Source: Scortum barcoo
Lineage: Eukaryota; Chordata; Actinopteri; Centrarchiformes; Terapontidae
Direction of reading: 5' to 3'
DNA length: 64,000 bases
Assembly: GCA_023238725.1 (NCBI GenBank)
Contig: CM041552.1
Coordinates: 16,159,147-16,223,146, forward strand
The notes below the pieces were generated by a model. It saw only the letters and a list, made by a program, of their open reading frames with translations, had not been told where the DNA came from and ran no database searches. Shown piece by piece: positions 36,101-49,100 of this stretch (within the stretch, counting starts at the first letter, position 1; every line of letters begins with the position of its first letter). The position numbers were made by a program, and so were the translations under genes.

Positions 36101-39100
36101 GAGAAGAAAAAAAAAACAAACAAAAACAAACCTTACACAAATATATAAAAATATGCCATTAGATTCATATCAACAATTGAGGACTGTGGGTGCACTATTT
36201 ACAGAAAAAAAGGCAATATATACCAATATTTACATCAATAAAGACTTCTTTCACATACGGGCATGAGGAGGTTACTTACAAGTTGCTGAGGGTTACAGTG
36301 ACGATAGGATGAGTTTGACGTGATGGTGAAAAACTAAGTGTCAGTCTTAAATGGCGCACAGCATTGCTTCTTCCTCTCAATGCTTGCCAACATCGAGTTG
36401 TACTTCATATCTGTGACATGTTTGCGTGTGTGTGCATGCTTGTGTATCTAAATGTCAGTACGCTGGGTTCAAAACCTAAAACGCAACCGCTGTGAATACG
36501 ATTATTCAGTCATTTTGTACTTATTGGACTACCAAGAAAACATAAAGTCAGTTTTTAAGGCAAATATTTTTCAGATTTTAGAAAAAATGTACTTTCTGAC
36601 TGACTCCACTGTGGTAGAGGGTTCAGAAAATCACAGATAGAGCCATCAAGCAAAATTTTAGACCTGTTTTCATCCCAGGACATGCATGAAGTAATTTTAC
36701 CCAAAAATCACAAACTTGAAAGCAAACTAAAAAACAGTCAGTGAACTGGAGACCCACCGTTTAACTCACAGTTTCAGAAAAAGCTGCTCCAAAAGCGCCA
36801 CTACCAGCAGAGACAGATGTTCCTCTAAACCCCCCCAACATCTTCACAGAGAAAACACTAACTCCACTCTGCAGGGAGCCCGCCATCGCTCTGCAGACAG
36901 CATAGATATACAGCATTTATCTCCGTGGGTAACTTGGCTGCTCTTGGCACTAAGAACACAAATATTAATTTTGTTGTGAATGATACAGAAAATAGAAAAC
37001 ATCTGCCACCCTTAACATTAGGAGACATTAAAAGGTATAATTGAACATTTTTGAAAATAATCAGATTTTTTAAAAACTTTTTGTTTGTTTTGTTTTGCTA
37101 AGAGCAGATGAGATGATAAAAACCACTTTCAAGTCTGTTAGTTAAACACGCAGTCAGCAGTTATCTTAGCACAAAGATTGGAAACTGTCTACAAAAATAT
37201 TTCTGCCTAAATGCTCTAAAGCTCTCTTATTAACATGTTACATCGTATTTGTTTTGTCCATACAGTGTAAATTGTAAAAAGATTTAACTGCAATTTGCTA
37301 AGTTCGTTATGCCTCATAAACCCAGGAAATCTACAACGTGTCATCATTACACTTTGGTTTGGTCTGATATTGAGCTAACATGCTAGCTGTTTCCCCTTGT
37401 TTCCAGTCTTTATGCTAAGCTAAGCTAACTGCTGGCTGTAGTTTAAAATCCTCCGTACAGACATGAGAGTGGTGTCAATCTTCTCACTTCACTCTCCACA
37501 GGAAACTAAATAAGTGTATTTCCCAACATGTTGAACTGTTTCTGTAACGTTTGTTATAATTGTCAAACTTTCCTCGTGTTTGTCACAAGCTACTGCAAGC
37601 GAATCTGTAAATTTGCCTCAAATTATGGAAAAAACAAACAAACAAACATGTGTGGAGGGCGCACACACACACACACACTGGCCTTTACACTATGAGAGGT
37701 AATGAGCTCACGAGCTAGTTAGCAGCTATCACAACAACCGGCCAATCCTCTTAACCGTTAGCCGCTCTCACAGAGGGAAGAGTTAACCTAATGGGAACGA
37801 GTTTGGGGAGCCGGGAAATCTGAGGTGAAGCGCCCAGATGGTTGGCAAAGTGCGACGAGGTTTTGTAGGCTTGGAGGGATCAAAGACAATCGCTGCTTAA
37901 CCCCAAAGCCTGAGGTGAACGTGTGTGTGCGTGTGTGTGTGTGCAAGGACAAGTCAGAGTCACCCTTCACTTCCCCCAGACATCTGCTGTAGGATGAGGG
38001 AGAGCTGACTTTTCACTGTGTGTGTGTGTGTGTTTAATGGCTTAAGTTTTAGCCTTCTGAAGGCACGTGCAGGCTCTCAGCATTCGTCCTTATAACCTAC
38101 TCTCTGTTTTGCGCTCTCTCCTGTTGCAAACCAAGCCACATACATCTTGCTCTCCAACAACCAGTGAAGATATCAGTGTTTGTGGGGGGGGGCGCTTATG
38201 CATCAGAGGGGTGTAGCGATACATTTTAGACCTTTATTTCCTGGGAAAAAGATGTCACAATACGCACTGTGGAGGTGAAAAAACATGATATACTGAGAGG
38301 AATTCTGGGACTGATATGCGCCATTTTGACCACAAACAGATTGGTAAATGTCCTGTTGGAACTGTTTCTTTATGGCGTCATAATCCATATCCAAATCCAA
38401 AACCCGAACCCTGCATTGTGTATTGTGCCGATCCATGATTGTGCTGTATTGTTGCACCCCTGCTGTGTATGTATTTATCTGCCATAACCCAACTCTGCCT
38501 ATTTATCACTCTGGTAATCAAGCCAGGGCCTCCTTGTTCTTCAACTCAAAAAGAAAAAAAAAAAAAAAAGTGAAAGCTACATCTTCTATAAATTAAGTGC
38601 TGTAAAAGAAGGCGCTAAAAATCAAAACCATAAATACTGTACATAACTACCGTTTATCTGCTACCACAGCCTAGCGTCATCTTTAAAGAGTGTGCTCCGG
38701 AAATCAGCGGCGGCGGCTCCTGATTTCCGCTCAAGGAAACAGCAAAAGAAATCTCTTCAGATCCCTTAATGTCGAAACTTTTAACACGTACAAGGCTTTG
38801 GCATAGTCATGTTAAGGAGGAATGTCTCTAATGCACTTTTTGTTTTCCTACTAGACTCCAGTAAGTGGGCATCATCTGCGTTTGTGTCATCTCAAACTGG
38901 CGGCAAAAATTAAATAAGAAAATCAGATGCAATATAATTATTATCATGTGGAAAACACGCATTTATGTTTCTCACAAATGTCTTCGGATTCAGTGTGTGA
39001 AGGCGGAGCAATTAATGAGTGTGACTGTGTGCATGTGTTTATAGTCCTGTCAGATACCCTTGCCACATATTGCACTTATACGCTGTCCTCTTTCATTCTC

Positions 39101-39942
39101 CCTCTCCAGGCGAAAAGATGATTGTAGCAGTCCCACACCAATAAGCGACGATAGTGGAGTAGATGTTATTACGACCCCGGCAGACCTGTTCTCCACACCT
39201 GTCTAAAATACTTTCCGCTAAGCTTCAAATACTGGCAAGTGCAGGATTCATCATCTATCAAACTACAATCTGTGAGGGTACTTAGCTTCCATTCAATGAT
39301 ATTCATATATTCTTACATGACATTTACCCCTCATCATTAGGATGCATTTTGTCTGCTGTTCAGGCTAAGGTGAAGTGACGATGGAGTAAAAGGGTTGATG
39401 TCCAAGTCCAAAAAAACCCCAGAGAAAATGTCAAAGGACAAGTACATGCTTCACTTATGTCTCAGTTCACTTAAATGTCCCCTTTCAACCTCCTGTGCAA
39501 TGACGTCCTGCAGAGTTCGAGTCCTCTTCTGTCTTCTTTACTTGTTCTCAGTCTAAACTTACATCCACGAGTGTCATATTTCCCTCTTCCGTCTCCCCCT
39601 GAAAAGACTTGAGCTTAAAGAGACACATTTCTGGACGACACTCGCGGATGCCAAGAAACAAAACAAACAAAAAGAAAATACACAGCCACAGACACCAAAC
39701 TCAGTGAGGAACAAGGCACACCATCAGAAACATTAACACAAGAAAACCGGGTCTGACGTGATCATATTCATTAGAGAGTCCAGGAGGGAGTCGACAGCCA
39801 TATTATGCACATAGAGACTGGCGGGACTGAGCAGAAGACCAAAAAACAACAATGCCGAAAAGTGAGGAGTCAGATGGGGGATAAGGACAGGGGCTTGTGC
39901 GCTGTTCTTAGCTGGAGGGAGGCCGGGGGAGGGTCGACTGTC
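33131..39942. other. Intergenic region and probable arhgef17 3' UTR
   Basis: No coding exon is seen. Minus-strand polyadenylation words are AATAAA at 38233-38238 and ATTAAA at 35762-35767, which would give an arhgef17 3' UTR of about 1.7 or 4.2 kb. A foldback element lies at 37035-37545, a TG/CA-rich part near 37920-38032 and an A run near 38552-38570. Confidence 0.45.
37035..37545 (+). repeat. Dispersed foldback element, copy 3
   Basis: The most complete copy. The left arm begins ttgaacatttttgaaaataa and continues with cagatgagatgataaaaacc and cagcagttatcttagcacaa. The right arm ends cagtctttatgctaagctaa, gacatgagagtggtgtcaat and tatttcccaacatgttgaac. The arms are inverted copies separated by about 150 nt of loop. 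Confidence 0.75.
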
Positions 39943-40151
39943 TCAGACCCTCCAAAGCAAAAGATGGTTGGTGCTGTCGTCCCGTCCGACTGTTTCACTG
40001 CTATTGGTCAGTCTGAAGTCCTCGTAGCCATCACCGCCCGAAATCACGAGGTGGTTGGTTTTTGGAGGGATGTGGGCAGAGGCCCGGCGGCGAGCGGAGT
40101 CACGCCTCTCGAGGTTCCCGTCAACCGCGTTGCCGCTCTGGGATTGGTTGC
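39943..40151 (-). CDS. arhgef17: arhgef17 last exon: final propeller strand and stop
   Basis: 209 nt after ctttctag. LVISGGDGYEDFRL, then ETVGRDDSTNHLLLWRV and TGA at 39945-39943; the last 17 residues are identical to the human C-terminus as I recall it. Three minor insertions and losses occur in the linker before them. Confidence 0.95.
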
Positions 40152-43100
40152 CTAGAAAGCAGAAAGGAGGGTTTAAAGGTCGAGTGGAGATAAAACTTGC
40201 TGAAACGTTGATTTAATTCAGTTGTTTTCAAAGAGTGAGAGAGCACATATAAAAAATAAAAATAAAAAACACAATAACTACCTGTGGTGTCAGCTGCTGT
40301 CGGAGGGATGTTCATGTCAAACCCTTCCGGTAGTTCGATGGATGTCAGGAACCGAACGTGGCCTGTGTGTCCGTGAGCCGAGCCCATCGGTGCCAACGGG
40401 GATTTCAGAGTCCCAGCCCCGGTTCCTGAGCTCACCGCTGGGATTGCCAAAGTGAGGACCACTCCTGTAGAACAACACATGTGCTTTGTTTTTAAATCCA
40501 AATAACAATGACTGATGTAAAAATCTAAAATGCTACCATTTAATACATTTCCTCTGAATGGTACATTTTAACAAGACAATCTATATAAGATTTGTCTATT
40601 TTTGTTATTCAAATCAATTCTAACAAAACAACCTCTCAGATTTATTTTAAAAGACTTAAGTCAGATTTTATGTTTCCAGGCATCCAAAACTTGAAGAAGC
40701 TGATATACTAAATAAGTAATAAATAATTCAATTGATAAACGGTTTAATAAATGCAGTTTTCGCTTGTTTCCAGACTGTCCACGTATGATTTAATAATGAA
40801 GTGAAACAAAATGGCAATTCACTTAATTTGTCAGTTTAATGTATTTTTATTTCTCATACAGAAAAGTGTGTTTTAACCTGCACTGGTGCCAATCCACAGC
40901 AGGTCCTTACAGGCCAGCAGGGCTGTGATTCTCAGACAGGCGGCCTTGTGCTGTCTGATGATTGCATCTGCGCCTGAGTGGAGAGATGGAAAAGAGAGAA
41001 TGAGGCAGAGGTCAGGGGAGGAGTGGTGGCGAGGATGAGGGCAGGAGTAAAGGTGTGAGAGGTGGCAGAAGGAAGTAAGAGAGAATGAGTGGGCATTCAA
41101 ATTTAGGGAGAGGACAGAGAAAGGTACTTAAAAATGGGACTTATGAGAGAAGAATTAAGCTGCTCTCCAGAATAAAACAACATGTATAGACATTTCTGTC
41201 ACACTTGTGACATGTTCCCTGCATGTGTTTACCTGCAAGCATCTTGTGCACAGCAGGCGCCACGTCCACCTCTGTCAGGCTCTCCAGTGTCTGGGCGTGG
41301 TAGAGTTTGACCTGCGCGCTCCCCTGCAACGCCAACCAAACACCCTGGCCGTATGCCACCATGCAAGTCACGCACCGACTGCTGTCTGTGCCCACCTGGA
41401 ACCAGTGCTGAGATGGAGGAGGGAAGTGTTACTCGCATACAGATCAGTACGACTGCGTTGTCATTTATTCACCCACCCGCGCATCCGTCCATCAGTCCCT
41501 CCACTTACCTCTTGTACCAGTGTGGTTGTGTTGATGATGAGGACTCTGTTCTGTGAGCCACACCAAAGCTTTCCTCCCACAGGAACCATTTTGGTGACGG
41601 GGCTACTCGGCGTGCCGAGAACTAATGTCTGGGAAGACTGAGGGTCCCAGAAACTACCTGCAGATTGAGGTTAAAGGAATTATACAGGGGAAATATGAAG
41701 AAATTATTTAGTTACTAAACACTTCCGGACTTATTTTTGAAAAAGGTGAGACTTAAAATTCTTCATCTTTATCTTTTAATGATGTGTGTGGAAGCAGGTG
41801 GGATTATCTTTTAAATTAATTATCATAGATAATAGATAATGTCAGCACTAGTGGATGCCCTGCCCCCTTCGCTCTAAACTCTCATCTTACTTGCTTCTCT
41901 CTGGTAGACGATCACCTCTCCATTGGCCAAAGACACAAACACTTTATTGTCCAAATACCTGCAGGAAGCAAAAAAAAAAAGGGAGGGATGTCCAAATGAC
42001 AAACAAGAATAAAGAAATAAGATAAAAACATTTATAATACAAAGATAGACAGAACATGTTGTGACCCAGCTGCATCACATGGCTTTCCATCCCTTTTTAC
42101 TGCCAGCTTCTCCATGTCTCAGCATTTTAATTATAACAGCATAAACTCCAGTATCAATAGTGTCTTTCGAGGCAAAGTAGAGGCCAAGAAGTCAACTCAC
42201 AGTATGCAGAGGATGGAAGCTGAGTGTTGCATCTTCATGCTGTTTTTACGGTTACGGATGTTGTCCGAGGACTGGTACACGTGGATGCTGCCAGAAACAG
42301 AAATAAAGTAAATGCTAAATATGGTAAATTAGGTGATGAAATCAATACACCAACAAGCAAAGGAAGATATTTCAACGTGACAACAGAAAAGAAATAGTTC
42401 ATTTCTTTTTAATATTCATATGGAAATGAGCCAGTGGTCCATACAACTCTGACTAATCTTATAGCTCCACTTTTGTTCATTTTAATATTTAACATCGAAT
42501 CGAGAGTTTATGGTGTGTGTTTGTGTGTGTGCATTCATGCTTCACACACCATCCGTCCTCTGTGCCCAGCCACACTGAGCTCTGATAGGCCTCCGGGTCG
42601 ATGCTGAGCAGATCCTCCAGGCTCGCTCTGGTGAAGGAGCCCCTGGAGGAGCGGCGCATGGCGCGGCCGTCCATGGGACTCTCTGTTTGGGCGCGACCTC
42701 CTCCGCCGACCCCTAACATCCCCGGGGCTCCATAAGAGCTTGCCACCGGGAACTCCTGCTCCTCCTCGCTGCTGGTGGTCTCTGTAGCCATGTCCTTGGA
42801 GCCTGGACCCTCGTCATCTTCAAGCGGGATGAAGAGAGAAAGTGTATGAAGTGTGTAAGTGTGTGTGTATGTGTGACTGGAGTGTATTTGAGTGTTTTTA
42901 CTCACTGCCATAGCTGGATGATATGGTGGAGTGACTGGCCTGACTCTGTAGGGTGGAGGAAGGGCTCGGGTGAATCCTCGTCATCGGTGTCATCGCTGTC
43001 AAAAGGAACAAGCTCTGCCCCCGGTCCTGGAAACAGTGGATCAGTTAACATATGAATTGAACAAAAAGCTGCAAAACACATAAGTCAGTGTGATTCATAA

Positions 43101-46100
43101 AGGCTAATATTAATACTATAGAATTACACTAAACCTGAAAGCAGCCACTCACACTTCACAAGTTTTAAAGTTTCAACTTGTCATGTAAAATCTTCATGGA
43201 CCAACCTGTGGGCTGCTCCGCCAGCTCCAGAGATGAGTGAGAGATCGATATATGGAGCTGCTGCTGGTTGTGTCCAGGTGCTCCGGTTGTAGGGGCAACA
43301 GCGGGCTCTGATCCACGCTCCCTAAGAGGTGAGGAGGGATCATTCATAATGGAAGAGAATACAATAAAGAGTCAAGTAAGCGTGCGGCACGTGGGACAGG
43401 AGAATCAGAATCAAGTGCTGTTTGAATTCAAAGTCTCACTAATAATTGTTTCTTAAAAGTTTCCCACTGCATATTTGTGTTTGTGTATGCACTGACCTTC
43501 CCTTGAGTCCTGGCACCGCAGCGATACATATGATCCTCGCTGAGCAGACAGCGATACAGGCCTCCACAGTGGGCTCATCTTTGATGTTTAACAGACACAC
43601 CTGGAGAGGGAAAGTAATGATCATCACATCAGACAAAGTCTTTGCAAAATTCAAATGATGTATTCTCTCTGCCAGGAATAAAGGGATCTCCTCTGTAATT
43701 TAGTTTATTGTCACCCAAAGTGCAGATTTGTCTCTCACCTGTCCCACATATCCGTCGCTGTTACACACCCACACCTCACAGCCACTGTCAGGACAGCTGT
43801 GGCTGGGAGAGGCACACGAGAACTGTAGACAAACAATAACATATGAGTCTATACACTGTATGTCTACAGGTTATAAATCATTACTTTTACCTCCATATAT
43901 ATGCACAGAGTATTGCTCTCACCTGCATGCCACTACGTGTCTTCATAATAGGAATGGCCTTCAGAAACTCTGGGTCCCACTGGTCCTTATTCATTGCTAA
44001 ACATAATGACACATTGACAATTAGGCCACTTAAATAAATCAGCTCTAGGCCTAATGAATCCTAGTCAGAATCATTAACATTAAAATAATAATCACAGGAT
44101 TAAATTTTAATTAATTTAACACACTTGGGGAAACTACAAGAAAAATCATTTAATAATGCTTAATGCAGCTGGGAACAGATGCTAAAATGAAACAAATGCT
44201 GCTGCCTTTTTTCTGCTTCAGCCAACGAGCTACAGCTCAGTAAATGATGTTTGGCTGTCTTGCTGACCTAGCTTTTTCTTGGCGTCTTCAAAGGCCTGCT
44301 CGAAGTTGGAGCGAGCGTCAGGCGAGGTAAACTCGAAGACAAAGCTGCTCTCAGCGGAGGCGGTGGTAAACTCCAGCTTCGTGGGCAGGAAGGTCATGCT
44401 GAAGGCCAGAGACTGCTTCTCCGACAGCTCCCTGTGTACCGACGCCATCAGGTCCTTTATTACCTCGTCAAGGGACTGAGAGAGATTGGAAACAAAGAGA
44501 AAAGGCCATTAGAGACCATTACACCACTTTATAGAACAGATGATGATAAGAACATAATAAAGTAATTTATCAGTATGTGACAGATAGAGTGAGGGAAAGA
44601 GGAAGAGATGAGACAAAAATAGGAAGTGGAGAGGTAGTAAAACGTGTGTGTATGTGTGTGTGTGTGTGTGTCCACAGTACCTGGTGTGGGAAGCTGAGGG
44701 TCTCAGACAGTTTGCTGACCTGACCCAGAGTGCTGAGATCCTCGTCCAGCCGGCTAATCATCTTCTGGATGCTCTCCTTGTTTGTTGCCTGAGTGGAGCC
44801 TGATGCAGAGACGTTCAATGAAAGAACTGAACACCATCAACATGAAAATTAAACATCATAGGGAAAAAACAGTATCTCATATTCAATTTGAACATTAATG
44901 AGTCAGGGAATGGTGAGGCTGCCTCATGAAGCACATTAATTCGCTCATTAATTAGCCAACAACGATTCTGATTATAATTGTGAAACACAATAATGTAGGA
45001 AAATGGAAAACAGTGCTATTCCTAGGCAAATAATTATCAGTGCACATTTACTGTGTGTGATTTTTATAAATTTAATATATAATTGATCTCATTTTGTCAC
45101 CGGGGATATAAGAGGCTACTCAACAGTCATTCAGCTCTAAAATCATGTGAAGAAAAAGAATAAATGATGTTTCATGCCATCAGCAGCATGCGATCTAAAG
45201 ATGGAGCCTTACTTTTCACCACCTCCACATCTTCTAGAGGAAGCTTCCACAGAAACTTGTATTTACTAGAAGTATCAATCACACTTGCGGCGGAGTATCT
45301 GAGAGTGAGAGAAAAAGAAAAGGAGACAGAGGAAATATATGAAGACAAACCGTGATAAACACTGTCAAAAATATAGTTTGTTCTTCAACACCAGGGGGCA
45401 GTGTGCTTTAGAAAACTATGTTATGATGGTGTGTGTGTGCCCTAAGTGTTTTCATGTTTCTGTGTGTGTTTATCACATACAGGCTCATGGAGCTGCGTCT
45501 TAATGAGCCAGACTTCCTCTTCAGAGTGGTGCAGATGATCAGATCACTGAAGAGGAAGAGGGAACGGTCTTTCTTCCCACCCACTGTCTTCTACAAAGAG
45601 AGAGGAAGAGCTCAGCAAGCCTCGACTTGGATCAAAGCTCATTCATACAACAATTTTCACACAATATTATATTATATCACATAAATAAATATTACCATTT
45701 GCTTTGACTTTGACTCATTTCCCAATACACATTCTACCGCACATTAGAAACAAGTCAGAAAGGACTTCTTACCGCTTCCATGACCATTTCCTGTCTCAAG
45801 AACTTCCTCTGGGGATTCAGAATCTAACACACACACACACAGACAGAGAGAGAGAACCATGACTTAAGACTATAAAAAATAACTGCTGAAATCTTACATT
45901 TTGTCAGGATGAAATGAAATAACTGCACAAAAGCCATATGAACTTGGAAAAATTGCAATCTGATAGTATAATCTTATAATGTCCTTTATTTTTCACCATT
46001 TTCTTTCATTTTATGATGGAAGAACAATAAATTAATCAAGAGGATGATCTGCAGATAAATCAAATACGAAGTTAACAGTCAGAAAAGCAGCTGTAAACTT

Positions 46101-49100
46101 TACACGTTTACTGTATAGACAGTGTTAAAGATCTCACATGTTCAACTCCCTCTATGTGCGCCTCGATCTCCTGGATGACCCTGGCCTCCCTCTCCGCCTC
46201 CTCGGCTGAGCGGCGGCCCTTATTGATCTTCTCAGCCAGTCGCTTGATGTCCCTCTGGGCGTCCAGTAAGTACTGGTGGTCCGGGTGATCATCTGGGGTG
46301 TGCTTGAGCAAGTCCTAGAGCAAACATCACAAAGGCACATATTCATCTTGCTGTACAATGAGCTTCCTGTCTCTAAACACAGGATGAGGCTACTTACAGT
46401 GTAAGTACAGAGTGCGGACAGTTACATTTTGAGACAGCTCACCTTGACCAGCAGCTCGTATCGAGGAATCCTCTGGACGGGTTTAATCATCAGATCACCC
46501 AGAGCCTGTTTCTCCTTGTTCTCACGCATGTTTTGCTGTTTAATAAAGAAGACAGAGCGTGGATATGAGAAAGTAACTACAAGACTCTAAAATCAGCTCG
46601 GTGTTGCACTTCACGTCACCGCCACAAGATGGGGAAGTGACTCCACTGTAAAATAAAACAAAACAAATGCATCTGAGCTCTCGTCTGTGCAGCCAACTTG
46701 TGCCATTCTCCCCCCATACATTTATTTCTGGTGGCACACCGCAGTATCAAAATGCACAACAGCGGTCTACCAAATGTGACTGGACACACTGCTAAAATAT
46801 CGCCCTGGTTTTTAAGTCAAATTTTCTGGATGAATTGCTTTAAGGAGATGGTTTGTAGAACATTTCACGGACAATAATTTGGTCATTCTTACAGTTCCAG
46901 AAAACCAAAAAAAAAAGAAATTTACTAAAAGAGAATATCAATTTCAGCACTGGGCACTGTGAATCCCCCAGATCTCCCAAGTAGAAGAGGCAGAGGAGGT
47001 TCCTCACATTAAATCTGATACCATTTGATTTGTAAATGAGAATATTGGAAGAAAAACTTAAGTCAAGTCTTGTCAGGTTTCAGCCACAGCGTCAAAAGAT
47101 TTTGTCTGAATTCACATACAAGTAGATGTGTTTTTATTACAAAATCACTTGTGATATATTTTTAATGAAAACTGATAACTAAAGACAACTCTCGATTCAT
47201 AAGGCTCACAAACTGGAACTGAAAAAAAGAACAATCCTCTCTTTAAAGGGCAAAAGTTTCTGGGAATACCAGCATGGACAAACAGGAGGAATCAGACAGG
47301 AAGCACACACACAGACACACACACACATTAATATAAACACAAATCTAACACTGACAAAGACAGATAAAGCATTTTTAGCCTGAGCATCACCAACTCAAAA
47401 CGCTGACACAAATCCAGTCATGTCCTATTTTTCATCGTTTCAATCATTACTACAGATTTTTACAGGGGTTTCTAGTTTTCCAAACAAACGCACAAGAGCA
47501 GCCGCTCAAGGAGAACAGGACATCCTGTGACTCACCTCCAGAAACTTGTGAAACGCCGGCTTGGCCTCCTTGGCAATCCTCACAGCATCTTTGGCGTTGA
47601 GAAAGTTGTCAATGTACGCTGAATACATATTAGCCAGAGCCTCTTTGGAGAACTGGAGTAGAGAACGAAGAAAAGGAAGAAGAGGAGATTTAAGTTAATG
47701 TGTGTGTTACCTGATAAAAGCTTGTGGAAAGTGAAACTGAGGGAATAAATTTTGTTTGAAGAAAAACTCAACAATCCAGGTAGAAAACGGCGCAGTTACA
47801 ATTCACTCGCATTTAAAACAAAAGCCCTGTTAGTAAAGTAAGTCTGAACAATATTCTGATCTGAAGTGCTTGTGAGAGAATAAAGAACTGAAACAATTGA
47901 GATCTGAAAATAAATCAACAACAATTTTGATAACTTATTAATTACTTTACTTTATCAAGCAAATGTGTTGGTTTCAGCTTCTTGAATGTGAGGATTTGGT
48001 GCTTTTCTCTGATATTTTAAATTTATTGACTGTTGATCAAACCCAAAAATGCAATTTGAGTATTTTTCGTTACAAAAATCGTCAATTAATCAAAAAAAAC
48101 ACAAGCTTCTTTACTTTCTACCAACACCAGAAATATCCTTCACCAATCCCAAGATGAATATTTCCCAGCTCATCTGGTGACAGTCAGGAAAACAACTGAC
48201 ACAAATAAGACAAAACTATCACCGCACATTTTGAGTCACTTAAGCTAATTACATGTGCTCAGCAGTTAGCACAGTTAGTGTATTTGTCGCTGTGTAATTA
48301 AATCATAACGTCAAACGAGAGCTGTAATCAGAGATCGGCCAAGAAACCTTGGCGCGAGTGGTTTTCAATTTGTTTTGGATGGCACGTAGATGATTCACCC
48401 TGACCTGCTTTCTTTTCACAAACAGAGGGCAGGGGACAGAGCGAGACCGAGGAGAGCTCAAAAAGAGGCAAACAAAAGGAGGGACAACACCTTATTTAAC
48501 GCTGGACTATATCCTGAAACAACCTGACCCTCTTTCTCTTTTATCGTCCACCTCCCAGTGTCCCTCCTCTCCCTCACTCTCCATCTTTTCAGTCTTTGAG
48601 ATGAGAGAAATGAGACTGAGAGGATTAGTCACAGCAGAGAGAAAACAAATATACAAAGTCTCAACTTTTATATAAAGATGAAACTTCGATGGAGTTTTAA
48701 AGTTGTTATGAAACGGTCTCTATTTAATACCGATGCCCCTACAATACCCACTGTACATAAGCAAACGAGACCGACAGTGAGACACTTCCCTCCCGGTGAA
48801 GCACTCTCCTGGCGGCGGGGAGTGAAGCAGAGGGAACATGTGACCTAACGTTATGTGGAACAGTACCGCCTTTGTCCACAGTGGCCGCCAAAATCAACAC
48901 AAGATGAAAACTCCCATTGAGCTGCTTTAATGTTCTTTTCCTGCTGCTCTGTTTGAGATGTTTATTCATTTACTGCTCTAAAATGTCAAACCTTCTAAGG
49001 AAGAAGTTTACACAGTGGTTGCTTGAAAACAACGCTAAAAAAACCCAAAACAAAAAACACAGCCTTTTTTGTATATGCAGCCTTTTAAGGTTTGACTTTT

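Noticed and set aside
39510..39530. B-box-like gttcgagtcc suggesting a second tRNA
   Set aside because: No A box or cloverleaf arms around it.
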